DNA from: Sphingobacterium mizutaii
GTDB lineage: Bacteria > Bacteroidota > Bacteroidia > Sphingobacteriales > Sphingobacteriaceae
Direction: 5' to 3'
NCBI RefSeq assembly: GCF_900187125.1
Contig: NZ_LT906468.1
Location: forward strand, 3,906,001 to 3,970,000
Length of the DNA stretch: 64,000 nucleotides
Shown here one piece after another: positions 18,669-26,871 of this stretch. Both the position numbers and the translations under genes were made by a program. The number at the start of each line of letters is the position of its first letter. The first letter of the stretch is position 1. The notes under the pieces are model-generated. The model was not told the DNA's origin. It saw only the letters and a list, made by a program, of their open reading frames with translations, and ran no database searches.

Positions 18669-19430
18669 ATGAAAAAACAGGTATTTTTAGTAGCTATGAC
18701 CATGATTATCCATGTAGGATTATTTGCACAGACTTCCATTATCGCTCACCGCGGAGCATGGAAAAACAGCAAAGTTCCTCAAAATTCAATTGCATCCCTA
18801 GATGCTGCAATCTCTCAAGGAGCATGGGGAAGTGAATTTGATGTGCACCTTACTAAAGATGATGTATTGGTGGTAAATCATGACCATGATTTCCATGGCC
18901 TAGAAATCGAAGACCTTACTTATCAAGAGTTATTGGCGAAAAAACACGATAATGGCGAGTCCCTCCCAACTGTTGAAGAATACTTAAAAGCAGGTTTGAA
19001 ACAAAAGGGAACTAAATTGATCTATGAATTGAAAACAAGTAAGCTTGGTAAAGAAAGAACCATGAAAAACGTGGAACTTTCATTGGCCCTTGTCAAAAAA
19101 CTTAAAGCTGAAAAAATGGTGGAATTCATTGCATTTGATTGGGATGCATGCCTGAAATTCAGAGAACTTGACAAAAAGATCAAGGTTCACTACTTAAATG
19201 GCGACAAATCTCCAGCAGAGGTAAAAGCAGCTAAATTAACTGGGGTAGATTACCACTTTAGCATTTTCCAAAAGAACCCGAACTTGATCAAGGAATTCAA
19301 GGCACTGAAATTGAAAACCAATGCTTGGACCGTGAATAAAGAAGAGGACATGAAATTCTTTATTGATCAAAAAATTGATTTTATCACGACAGATGAACCT
19401 GAACTATTAAAAACATTATTGAACAAATAA
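18669..19430 (+). CDS. secreted glycerophosphodiester phosphodiesterase
   Basis: The 253-residue protein has a signal peptide (residues 1 to about 20) and a GDPD TIM-barrel. Active-site landmarks are IIAHRGAWKNSKVPQNS, GSEFDVHLTKDDVLVVNHD and ELKTSK; the C-terminal INAWTVN-like block reads LKTNAWTVNKEEDMKF. It would release an alcohol and glycerol-3-phosphate from glycerophosphodiesters in the periplasm. Neighbouring hydrolase genes on both sides suggest a phosphate- or lipid-scavenging operon. Confidence 0.94.
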   Translation: MKKQVFLVAMTMIIHVGLFAQTSIIAHRGAWKNSKVPQNSIASLDAAISQGAWGSEFDVHLTKDDVLVVNHDHDFHGLEIEDLTYQELLAKKHDNGESLPTVEEYLKAGLKQKGTKLIYELKTSKLGKERTMKNVELSLALVKKLKAEKMVEFIAFDWDACLKFRELDKKIKVHYLNGDKSPAEVKAAKLTGVDYHFSIFQKNPNLIKEFKALKLKTNAWTVNKEEDMKFFIDQKIDFITTDEPELLKTLLNK

Positions 19431-19431
19431 G

Positions 19432-20268
19432 ATGAAAAAACTATTAATCAGCCTAAGCCTAGTGTTATGTATGGGATTTTCCTATGCACAAAAAATGAAT
19501 GTTGCTTCTTTCAATATCAGGATGAAAACCGACAGTGATGTGGGCAACCTATGGAAAGATCGCTATACGCACCTGACCGACCTCATCAAATTCCATGAAT
19601 TTGAAATCTTCGGTGTTCAAGAAGCATTTAAAGAACAGTTGAATGATATGTCAGCTAAATTGCCTGAATTCAAATACATCGGCGTTGGTCGTGATGATGG
19701 AGCGGATAAAGGTGAACATTCCTCAATTTTCTATGACAGCAAACGTTTCGAGGTCGGCAAAAGCGGAACATTCTGGTTATCCCCTACCGATACGGAAAAA
19801 CCTAATAAGGGTTGGGATGCCGCACTTCCTAGAATCTGTACTTGGGGTATTTTCAAGGACAAATCTAATGGCAAGAAATTTATCTTTATGAATACGCATT
19901 TTGACCACGTTGGCGTAGAAGCACGTAGAGAAAGCGCTAAATTGATCCTTGCCAAAGCAAAGGAATTTGCAAAAGACCTTCCATTGATCTTAACTGGTGA
20001 TTTCAATATCGATGAAACCAATGAAGCTTATTTCACCCTTGCAAAAAGCGGTGTTGTACAAGATGTGTACGACCTGGCGAAAATTAAATATGAGCCAAAT
20101 TCATCTTTCAATGCATGGGGCAAGAACATCCAAGAAAAAGCAAGAATCGACCATATCTTTATTACAAAACCATTTACGGTGCGTAAATATGGGATCTTGA
20201 CCGATACTTATATGGGTAAATTCCCTTCAGACCACTTCCCAGTAATGGCAGAATTGAGCTGGAAATAA
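19432..20268 (+). CDS. secreted endonuclease/exonuclease/phosphatase family protein
   Basis: The 278-residue protein starts with a signal peptide (MKKLLISLSLVLCMGFSYAQ). EEP blocks are NVASFNIRM, FGVQEAFKEQL, MNTHFDHVGVEARRESA, LTGDFNIDE and KFPSDHFPVMAEL. The NTHFDHxG form is typical of extracellular Bacteroidota enzymes that are often annotated as metal-dependent phosphoesterases or sphingomyelinase-like. It starts 1 nt after the GDPD gene stops and the operon ends at the terminator at 20284. Confidence 0.92.
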   Translation: MKKLLISLSLVLCMGFSYAQKMNVASFNIRMKTDSDVGNLWKDRYTHLTDLIKFHEFEIFGVQEAFKEQLNDMSAKLPEFKYIGVGRDDGADKGEHSSIFYDSKRFEVGKSGTFWLSPTDTEKPNKGWDAALPRICTWGIFKDKSNGKKFIFMNTHFDHVGVEARRESAKLILAKAKEFAKDLPLILTGDFNIDETNEAYFTLAKSGVVQDVYDLAKIKYEPNSSFNAWGKNIQEKARIDHIFITKPFTVRKYGILTDTYMGKFPSDHFPVMAELSWK

Positions 20269-20283
20269 AAAATAACAAGCAAG

Positions 20284-20315
20284 AAAAAGGCTCCTCAGAA
20301 CTGAGGAGCCTTTTT
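20284..20315 (+). terminator. intrinsic terminator of the secreted-hydrolase operon
   Basis: Perfect 15-bp arms (20284-20298 and 20301-20315) with a two-base gap, A-rich 5' side and T-run 3' side. Confidence 0.92.
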
Positions 20316-20453
20316 TGTTTTCAATTATTCCCATTTTAAAAGATGTAAAACCAGGAACTATCTGATACATTTACACAATTTTTCGGGTTACTACAACATA
20401 TTCATCTCATAATTGTTATAACATTCTACTTATGAATTAGCTATTTTTGAATT

Positions 20454-21239
20454 ATGAAACATTTCAAAAGCATAACCCTACTTGGCCTATTTAGTGCCAG
20501 CCTTTTTATCAGTGGCTGTGAAACCTTGAACCAAGCAGGAATTACCCTTCCACCACAAGGAACAGGTTCCACAAATCCCAATACAGGCGGATCTGGAAGC
20601 GGCCAATCTACTGGAACCATTACCCAAGCTGAAGCTACTACCGGAGTCAAACAAGCTCTAAACAATGGCTTGCAACAAAGTATCCAGACACTATCTGTCA
20701 AAAATGGTTTCTTAGGGGATGCCGCAGTAAAGATCTTGATGCCAGAAGAAGCTAGAAAAGTAGAATCTGCCCTTCGTGCCGTGGGTATGAACAAATTATG
20801 CGACCAATTTATTGCCAGCATGAACCATGCTGCAGAATCTGCCGTTAAGGAAGCATCTACGGTATTCATCAATTCCCTGTCTAAAATGACAGTCAACGAT
20901 GCTTTTAACATTCTATTGAGCGGTCAGCAAGATGCAGCCACCAATTATTTCAAAAAAACAACTTCCTCTGAATTGACGACAAAGTTTAGCCCTATTATTC
21001 AAACTGCCATGGGTAAAAACAATGTGTCAACTTATTGGAATCAATTGACAAGCGCTTATAATAACTTACCCCTAGGCAATAAGATCGAAACGGATCTAAC
21101 GGCTTATGTTACCCAAAAGGCCATCGATGGTCTATTTGTTAAAGTAGCCGACCAAGAACTTAAAATCCGTAAAAATATCGGCGGCGCCAGAAATTCTGGA
21201 ATCTTGGATAAGGTGTTTGGATGGGTGGATAAGCAGTAA
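20454..21239 (+). CDS. DUF4197 domain lipoprotein
   Basis: The 261-residue product has a lipoprotein signal (ASLFISGC, Cys about residue 23) and a Gly/Ser/Thr-rich linker to about residue 60. The DUF4197 domain follows, with GVKQALNNGLQQSIQTLS, NGFLGDAAVKILMPEE, FIASMNHAAESAVKEAS and MTVNDAFNILLSGQQDAATN. Its function is unknown; it is predicted to sit in the outer membrane facing the periplasm. It is monocistronic. Three bases after its stop codon a GAGATRT heptamer array begins. Confidence 0.9.
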   Translation: MKHFKSITLLGLFSASLFISGCETLNQAGITLPPQGTGSTNPNTGGSGSGQSTGTITQAEATTGVKQALNNGLQQSIQTLSVKNGFLGDAAVKILMPEEARKVESALRAVGMNKLCDQFIASMNHAAESAVKEASTVFINSLSKMTVNDAFNILLSGQQDAATNYFKKTTSSELTTKFSPIIQTAMGKNNVSTYWNQLTSAYNNLPLGNKIETDLTAYVTQKAIDGLFVKVADQELKIRKNIGGARNSGILDKVFGWVDKQ

Positions 21240-21241
21240 GG

Positions 21242-21276
21242 GAGATATGAGATGGGAGATATGAGATATGAGAACT
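21242..21276 (+). repeat. GAGATRT heptamer array, unpaired
   Basis: Five 7-bp units (GAGATAT, GAGATGG, GAGATAT, GAGATAT, GAGAACT) start 3 nt after the DUF4197 stop codon. I see no inverted partner in the following 1.1 kb. Confidence 0.85.
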
Positions 21277-21368
21277 GCATAGCTCCTTTTTTCGAGAAAA
21301 AAATGATTAATTAGGTAGGATGAGGATTCTGCCTAATTTTTTTTCTTCTCTGGGTAATGGTAATTGGA

Positions 21369-21396
21369 AACCCCTAGCGGGGGTGAAATCTTTTTC
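21369..21396 (+). repeat. 28-bp direct repeat, left copy
   Basis: The copy centres on CCCCTAGCGGGGGTGAAAT and differs at 3 of 28 positions from the copy at 21756-21783. Both contain a short CCCC/GGGG hairpin. Confidence 0.8.
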
Positions 21397-21755
21397 TGCT
21401 ATTTGCTATTCTTCTTGAAGAAAAAAATAGATCGTTCGTGGCGCTCATAATGATAGCATTCCTTAAATAAACAACAATAGACTCTTTGTTACTTTTGGAG
21501 CCCAAAAGTAACCAAAAACCTTCGGCCCATTTAAGGTGGCTTTTCGCACGACCACTCTCACATGAAAAGAATGCCTTGTTGTCGGGAATATCTTTCAATA
21601 GATCATCCCTTTTGATGGGATGACCTTTTGAAAGCATTCCAAGGCCAATCCCTTCGCACAGAGCATCGGCATTCTTTCCATTTTTCCGCCACTGGAAATG
21701 AGCCGGGGGCTAAAGGACTTCCTTCGGAAGGATTGATGTTTGTTTAGGTAGGCAA

Positions 21756-21783
21756 TCCCCAGCGGGGGTGAAATATTTTTCAA
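21756..21783 (+). repeat. 28-bp direct repeat, right copy
   Basis: The copy centres on CCCCAGCGGGGGTGAAAT, 387 bp downstream of the left copy and in the same orientation. Confidence 0.8.
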
Positions 21784-22136
21784 TAAATCCCCTTTATCGG
21801 GTCAAATCAATAAAAAATAGTTCCCTCATCTTACGATTTCGGGATGACAACGATTCTTAAAAAAATAAAAAATAGATTCTTCGCTGTGCTCTGAATCCCT
21901 CCCCAACCCATTTCCAATTCTGAACGATTAGTGAAGAATCTGTACGAAAATGCCCCAAAATATGCTTGTCATTATCCATCGAAGATGGATGACCTGTTCG
22001 CCAATACTTTCAATGTTTCTATAGTTCCGAGACCCTTCCTGCGTACCAATGAAGTTTGTTAAATCTGTGTTTCTAGGTATTTAGACTGATATTTATTCCC
22101 CTGAAAAATCTTTTTTTTGCGACCAACTGCCCTAGA

Positions 22137-22168
22137 AGGGCAGAATTATTTTAGGGCAGAATTATTTT
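22137..22168 (+). repeat. tandem 16-bp duplication
   Basis: The unit AGGGCAGAATTATTTT occurs twice back to back (22137-22152 and 22153-22168) with no mismatch. Confidence 0.85.
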
Positions 22169-22228
22169 AGAAAAAAACAATATCCTTGAAAATTTTCAGG
22201 AACTTCTCTTCGGGACTCCTTTTACCCA

Positions 22229-22270
22229 TATTCGAGACATATTGCGAAAATTCCGAATATGTCTCGAATA
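22229..22270. repeat. perfect 15-bp inverted repeat
   Basis: TATTCGAGACATATT (22229-22243) is mirrored by AATATGTCTCGAATA (22256-22270) across a 12-nt loop. A degenerate relative with CATGTCTCGAAC and CCGAATATGGG lies at about 58540-58635. Confidence 0.85.
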
Positions 22271-22377
22271 AGATCAAAAAAACCTGAAAGGATAATTTAA
22301 AATTTCAATAAAATAGGCCGGCAACAATACTGCTATATATTACGATTTAATGGCAGTGTTTTTAGTTAAGAGGGTAA

Positions 22378-22385
22378 TAAATTTG
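22378..22385 (+). promoter_or_regulatory. candidate -7 promoter element before pepT
   Basis: TAAATTTG fits TAnnTTTG and ends 12 nt before the pepT ATG, implying a leader of only a few bases. Confidence 0.45.
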
Positions 22386-22397
22386 TAGTTTTGTTAA

Positions 22398-23651
22398 ATG
22401 GAAATTAATCAGATTCAAGATTTTCAGGTTGCTGAAAATTTTATCAAATATGTTCAGGTGGATACCCAATCTGACGCACAATCAAGTACAGTACCTTCAA
22501 CAGAAAAACAGAAAGATTTAAGCAGGATATTGGTTGAGGAATTGAAAGCTATGGGAATCGAAGATGCCCACCTAGACGATCTAGGCTACGTATATGCGAC
22601 AATCCCTTCCAACACTGACAAACAGGTGCCGGTAATCTGCTTCTGTTCACATGTAGACACTTCTCCTGATTCTTCCGGAACAAACGTTAAACCATTGGTT
22701 CATCAAAATTATCAAGGTCAAGACTTAGTTCTTCCTGATGATGAAAAAATCGTGATCCGTATGGCCGACCACCCTGACCTGAAAGATCAGATCGGAAATG
22801 ACATCGTAACGGCAAGTGGAAAAACCCTGTTAGGGGCTGATGATAAAGCTGGCGTTGCGGAAATCATGGATGCTGCCCGCATCTTGATGAGCAACCCAGA
22901 AATTAAACACGGCGATATCAAGATCTTATTTACCCCGGATGAAGAAATCGGTCGTGGTGTAGACCATGTAGATTTACAGAAATTAGGTGCTCAATATGCC
23001 TATACCATGGATGGGGAAAGAGCAGGTACTTTGGAAGATGAAACCTTTTCTGCAGATGGCGTGAAAATCAAGATTGATGGAATTTCCATTCACCCCGGTT
23101 ATGCTAAAGGAAAAATGATCAACGCGATCAAGGTTGCTGCGGACATTGTGGACAGCCTACCAAAAGAACGTCTATCTCCTGAAACCACTCACGCCAAGGA
23201 GGGATTCGTGCATCCAACCAATATTGAAGGTACGGTAGAGGAAGCTTCATTGAACTTCATCATCCGTGACCATGATACCAAAAAATTAGCTGAACATGAG
23301 GCTGAATTAGAAGCCATCGTTAAGGAGGTTTTAGCCAAATACCCTGGTGCCAACTACACATTCCAAGTTAGCGAGCAATACCGCAACATGAAAGAGGTAT
23401 TGGATAAGGATACCAAAGTAGTGGAAATAGCCATGATGGGGATCGAACGTGCAGGAATGAAAGTAGAGAAAAGAAGTATCCGTGGGGGTACAGATGGCTC
23501 AAGGTTATCCTTTATGGGATTACCTTGTCCGAATATCTTTGCTGGCGGACATGCCTTCCATGGTAAGCAGGAATGGGTATCTATCCAAGATATGCAAAAG
23601 GCAGTTTTGACCATTTTACATATTGCTGTCCTTTGGGAAGAGCTTTCATAA
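22398..23651 (+). CDS. pepT: peptidase T (tripeptidase)
   Basis: This 417-residue cytosolic M20 family metallopeptidase removes the N-terminal residue from tripeptides. The two-zinc site is visible as FCSHVDTSPD (His/Asp), LGADDKAGVAEIM (bridging Asp), DEEIGRGVDH (catalytic Glu) and IFAGGHAFHGKQEWV (C-terminal His). GGTDGSRLSFMGLPCPNIF is the PepT-type block before the last ligand. Length and order match E. coli PepT. A nitroreductase gene follows after 30 nt. Confidence 0.97.
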   Translation: MEINQIQDFQVAENFIKYVQVDTQSDAQSSTVPSTEKQKDLSRILVEELKAMGIEDAHLDDLGYVYATIPSNTDKQVPVICFCSHVDTSPDSSGTNVKPLVHQNYQGQDLVLPDDEKIVIRMADHPDLKDQIGNDIVTASGKTLLGADDKAGVAEIMDAARILMSNPEIKHGDIKILFTPDEEIGRGVDHVDLQKLGAQYAYTMDGERAGTLEDETFSADGVKIKIDGISIHPGYAKGKMINAIKVAADIVDSLPKERLSPETTHAKEGFVHPTNIEGTVEEASLNFIIRDHDTKKLAEHEAELEAIVKEVLAKYPGANYTFQVSEQYRNMKEVLDKDTKVVEIAMMGIERAGMKVEKRSIRGGTDGSRLSFMGLPCPNIFAGGHAFHGKQEWVSIQDMQKAVLTILHIAVLWEELS

Positions 23652-23681
23652 TTAAACAATAAAACTAGAAATTTAGACCAT

Positions 23682-24248
23682 ATGCTACAGAACGAAGTAT
23701 TAAAGAACATAGAATACAGAAGAGCGGTATTCCAGGCGAACTACACCGATCAAGAGGTTACTCGCGAGGAATTATTGACCATTTTGGAAGCAGCAAATGC
23801 AGCTCCTACCCATAAACGTACTCAACCATGGAGATTTGTGATCTTCCGCAATGAAGGTTTGATCCGTTTAGGTGATGAACTCGCTAGGATCTATAAATCG
23901 GTAACGCCTGCTGAAAAATATACGGAGGCTACTGAACAGAATATGGCCAAGAAAGCGACCCAATCTAAGGCTGCTTTAGCAATTATCGTCGATTATTCAG
24001 GCGACCTTCCAGAATGGGAAGAGTTGGCAGCTACAGCATGTGCCGTAGAGAATATGTGGTTGGCTGCAGCTTCTATCGGCATCGGTGGCTATTGGGCGAC
24101 TCCTGGATTGATAAACCATATCGGTCCATTCTTGAACCTGAAAGAAAACCAACGTTGTATCGGGTTTTTCTACATGGGACACCATGAATCAGAGCCAAGA
24201 GAGCCTGTTAGAGGTCCAATCGAGGATAAAATCCGTTGGGAAGAATAA
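23682..24248 (+). CDS. nitroreductase family protein
   Basis: The 188-residue FMN-dependent oxidoreductase has the N-terminal RRAVFQANYTDQEVTREELL segment, an FMN-phosphate site AAPTHKRTQPWRFVIF, and the dimer helix AVENMWLAAASIGIGGYWATP. It is a short, YdjA-like nitroreductase that would reduce nitro or quinone-type compounds with NAD(P)H. It lies 30 nt after pepT and before a bidirectional terminator. Confidence 0.9.
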   Translation: MLQNEVLKNIEYRRAVFQANYTDQEVTREELLTILEAANAAPTHKRTQPWRFVIFRNEGLIRLGDELARIYKSVTPAEKYTEATEQNMAKKATQSKAALAIIVDYSGDLPEWEELAATACAVENMWLAAASIGIGGYWATPGLINHIGPFLNLKENQRCIGFFYMGHHESEPREPVRGPIEDKIRWEE

Positions 24249-24256
24249 GAAATAAA

Positions 24257-24287
24257 AAAGGTCAAGGAGAAACTCCTTGACCTTTTA
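24257..24287. terminator. bidirectional intrinsic terminator
   Basis: AAAAGGTCAAGGAG (24257-24270) is mirrored by CTCCTTGACCTTTT (24274-24287) between the convergent nitroreductase and anti-sigma-like genes. Confidence 0.92.
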
Positions 24288-24305
24288 CTAATACCCATTA
24301 CTATA

Positions 24306-24938
24306 CTACTCAACCGCTATTGCCACGCCTCCATTTTCACCAGTCCATCTCACTTTTTGTTCAATAAATGTTGAGATAATCGCATCTAAATTTTTATTGG
24401 TCGAGGAAGTCACTTGGATATCCTGAGGTTTCCCATCGATTACATTAAAAGTAATCTGTACATTTCCCCTATCATTAATATCCCGTAATTCGGAATTCAA
24501 CTCTTCATTGAATTTTGCCCAACCTCCAATAGGTACCGCATCGGCATTTTCCATGATCATGGATTGCACATGCATCTCATGTTCCATCAAAATAACTTCA
24601 TTGTTCCGTTCCGTTTTCTGATGGGTGATATATTTGAAAAGGATCAGTGAAGACGCTACCAAGAACAATACCGCAGCAGCCATTCCCACTGTCAATCGTT
24701 GCCAGTTGTAGAACCTCCGTTTTTTATCCTCCGCTTTGGCTTCGATCTTCTTGGCCAATCGTTGCTGCAAGATACTCAGTTGATGGGAATCCACTCCTTG
24801 CTGGAGCTTATATCCATCGATGGCATCCTGTAAAAATGGATCATTCAAGGCTTCACGTTCCATATCGTACATCTCTTCCTTACTCATGAGCCCCATGACG
24901 TAATTGTGAATCCGCGTTAATTGATAATTATTTTCCAT
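24306..24938 (-). CDS. putative anti-sigma membrane protein with TonB-C-like domain
   Basis: The product of about 210 residues has a cytoplasmic N-terminal helical part (NYVMGLMSKEEMYDMEREAL), one membrane helix (near LTVGMAAAVLFLVASSLILF) and a periplasmic end. That end resembles a TonB C-terminal domain (GGWAKFNEELNSELRDIN, then NVQITFNVIDGKPQDIQV). I start it at 24938 because this ATG overlaps the sigma-factor stop as TAATG; an ATG at 24956 would overlap it by 19 nt. Position and topology point to an anti-sigma factor for the adjacent ECF sigma; no zinc-finger motif is present. Confidence 0.75.
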   Translation of the reverse strand: MENNYQLTRIHNYVMGLMSKEEMYDMEREALNDPFLQDAIDGYKLQQGVDSHQLSILQQRLAKKIEAKAEDKKRRFYNWQRLTVGMAAAVLFLVASSLILFKYITHQKTERNNEVILMEHEMHVQSMIMENADAVPIGGWAKFNEELNSELRDINDRGNVQITFNVIDGKPQDIQVTSSTNKNLDAIISTFIEQKVRWTGENGGVAIAVE

Positions 24939-25474
24939 TACTTTTTCTCCATACAAATTTTAAGATTCCGCCTTCCGTTCTGTATATAGCTCTTTACCTT
25001 GGCTATATCATATCCCGTTTGGTCAGCGATATCTTTATAACATTTCTGTTCCAGATAAAACATCCGGATGCAGAGCTCCTGCTCTTGGTTCAAGCCCGCG
25101 ATGCAGGATTCCAATTTTTCAAAGTCTTGCTCCCCCCATTTCTTCTCATCATCATCGTTGAGCATCTTCTCCGATTCATAGAGGTTTTCCTCAATATCAA
25201 CCTTCGTGATCTGCTTGTTTTTCCTTAGCTGCATTAAGCAGAAATTGCGCGCATATACATAAACCCAACTCTTGAAATTATCCACCTCATACACGCGCAA
25301 CTTATTTATTAGCTCATCGAAAATCTGCATGACCGCATCTTGGCTTTGCTCGGCATCCTGAAGGTACTTATAGCAAACACCATATAACAAGGACATGTAT
25401 GGTGCATACAGCTTACCCAGCGCATCCAAACTGCCAGTCTCTTTATAGTATTGCAACAACTGTTTTTCGTCCAT
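24938..25474 (-). CDS. ECF-type RNA polymerase sigma factor
   Basis: The 178-residue protein has sigma region 2 (ALGKLYAPYMSLLYGVCYKY, DAVMQIFDELI, FKSWVYVYARNFCLMQLRK) and region 4 (LNQEQELCIRMFYLEQKCYK, then DIAKVKSYIQNGRRNLKICM). It would direct RNA polymerase to a small envelope-stress regulon. It is translationally coupled to a membrane protein, the usual arrangement for sigma/anti-sigma pairs. Confidence 0.92.
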   Translation of the reverse strand: MDEKQLLQYYKETGSLDALGKLYAPYMSLLYGVCYKYLQDAEQSQDAVMQIFDELINKLRVYEVDNFKSWVYVYARNFCLMQLRKNKQITKVDIEENLYESEKMLNDDDEKKWGEQDFEKLESCIAGLNQEQELCIRMFYLEQKCYKDIADQTGYDIAKVKSYIQNGRRNLKICMEKK

Positions 25475-25561
25475 GCTATTTTCTCTTCATGTATATGATG
25501 ATTTCAGACTTGAATTTGCACAATTTATTTTAAATATTTTCATCCATCCGCGTAAATAAAA

Positions 25562-25589
25562 AAGCCTCAAATCATACAGATCGAGGCTT
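25562..25589 (-). terminator. intrinsic terminator of the YeiH-type operon
   Basis: AAGCCTC (25562-25568) and GAGGCTT (25583-25589) form a 7-bp stem; on the minus strand it is followed by a T-run, 22 nt after the transporter stop. Confidence 0.65.
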
Positions 25590-25610
25590 ATATATTTTGA
25601 ATAGCAAGAA

Positions 25611-26864
25611 TTAACCAAACAAGGCAATCGCTAACACCAAGGTCACAATGATATTGAATGTTTGTGCGATCAGGAATGCATATAATGGTTTCTTATTGTC
25701 TTGTTTAAACAGATCCTTAAAGTTTGTTTCCAGACCGATAGAGGTAAAGGCAATGGCAAACCATAGGCCTTGAACACTCTTTAAACTGTCCTTGATGGAT
25801 GCTGTGGTTTCAGGTGATACCACAAAGGAGAACATCAGGGAAACAAATACAAATCCAACCACAAATTTCGGGAACCTTTCCCAGATCAATTTCAAAGTTG
25901 GTTTTTCCCTTTTGGTTTTATCATCTACAGATTTAGAGTATGTCCAGTAGATACTGATGAAGAAAGCAGCAATACCCAACAGTACATTCTGCGAGAATTT
26001 AACAATGGTACTGATCTTTAATGCTTCCTCACCAACCAGTGTTCCGGAAGCTGCAACCGCTCCACTCGTATCGATACTACCACCTAACCAAGCTCCGGTA
26101 ACCTCTTGGGATAAACCCATCAATTCAGCTAGATAAGGCATAAAGATCATCATCGGCACGGCAGTCACCAACACCAAGGAGATGATATAGGATAGCTTTT
26201 TATTATCGCCTTCGATTGCTCCAGAGGTTGCAATCGCGGCGGAAACCCCACAGATCGAAACCGCACTGGAAAGCATCAGGGACATTTCTTTATCTATCTT
26301 AAATTTCTTACAGATCCAGAAAGCAAAGTACCATACAGATACTACCACGACTAGAGCTTGGATTAGCCCTAGGGAACCGGCCTTTAAGATATCGCCAAAT
26401 ATGACCGTGGTACCTAAAAGGACCAAACCGATCTTGACATACATTTCTGTATTCAGGGCTGCCTTGAACCAATCGGGCAACTTAAAGAAGTTACTGATGA
26501 TCAAGCCAATAGCTAAACTGAATATCACTGCCTCTAAATTAAAACTCTTAACGCCTGAATTTCCCGCCAATACCAATGCAAAAAGGGTCAATACATAGAT
26601 CATTGGAAATACGATCAGCAAGGCCTTGAGGCTTTTCTTGAGCAAGAGGGCGCCTAATATAGCGGTAATATAGACTAAAATGAATTGAAGGCCCATAGCC
26701 CCTAAATTGGATGCGGAAAGTACTTTTGAGCTGAGTTCAGCAGAGTTTGACCAGCCGAAAGATGGTACAGGCACGACGAAACCAAGCAGGGCAAGCCCAA
26801 TGATTCCGAATCCCAAGATAACAACTACCCAATCCTCAGAAAGTTCAAATGTTTTGGCAGACAT
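25611..26864 (-). CDS. YeiH-type putative sulfate exporter family membrane protein
   Basis: The 417-residue protein has about eleven membrane helices. It shows the family blocks AVIFSLAIGLIISNFFKLPD, SAVSICGVSAAIATSGAI, GAWLGGSIDTSGAVAASGTL and GLWFAIAFTSIGLETNFKDL. Members are annotated as putative sulfate exporters, but experimental support is thin, so the substrate is open. It begins 7 nt after the TIGR01777 gene and ends a three-gene operon. Confidence 0.88.
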   Translation of the reverse strand: MSAKTFELSEDWVVVILGFGIIGLALLGFVVPVPSFGWSNSAELSSKVLSASNLGAMGLQFILVYITAILGALLLKKSLKALLIVFPMIYVLTLFALVLAGNSGVKSFNLEAVIFSLAIGLIISNFFKLPDWFKAALNTEMYVKIGLVLLGTTVIFGDILKAGSLGLIQALVVVVSVWYFAFWICKKFKIDKEMSLMLSSAVSICGVSAAIATSGAIEGDNKKLSYIISLVLVTAVPMMIFMPYLAELMGLSQEVTGAWLGGSIDTSGAVAASGTLVGEEALKISTIVKFSQNVLLGIAAFFISIYWTYSKSVDDKTKREKPTLKLIWERFPKFVVGFVFVSLMFSFVVSPETTASIKDSLKSVQGLWFAIAFTSIGLETNFKDLFKQDNKKPLYAFLIAQTFNIIVTLVLAIALFG

Positions 26865-26871
26865 AAAATGT

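Larger units (their letters stand above)
21277..22377. other. 1.1-kb gene-free, repeat-rich intergenic region
   Basis: No reading frame here looks like a protein gene; short minus-strand frames at 21374-21637 and 21595-21783 have no recognisable fold and run through repeats. The region holds a 28-bp imperfect direct repeat pair, a short hairpin ACTTCCTTCGGAAGG-type stem near 21720, a tandem 16-bp duplication (22137-22168) and a perfect 15-bp inverted repeat (22229-22270). It looks like decayed or non-coding repeat DNA. Confidence 0.6.

Noticed and set aside
21374..21783. two overlapping minus-strand frames (87 and 62 codons) in the 1.1-kb gap
   Set aside because: Both run through the 28-bp repeat copies, lack a plausible start context and resemble translated repeat DNA rather than a protein.
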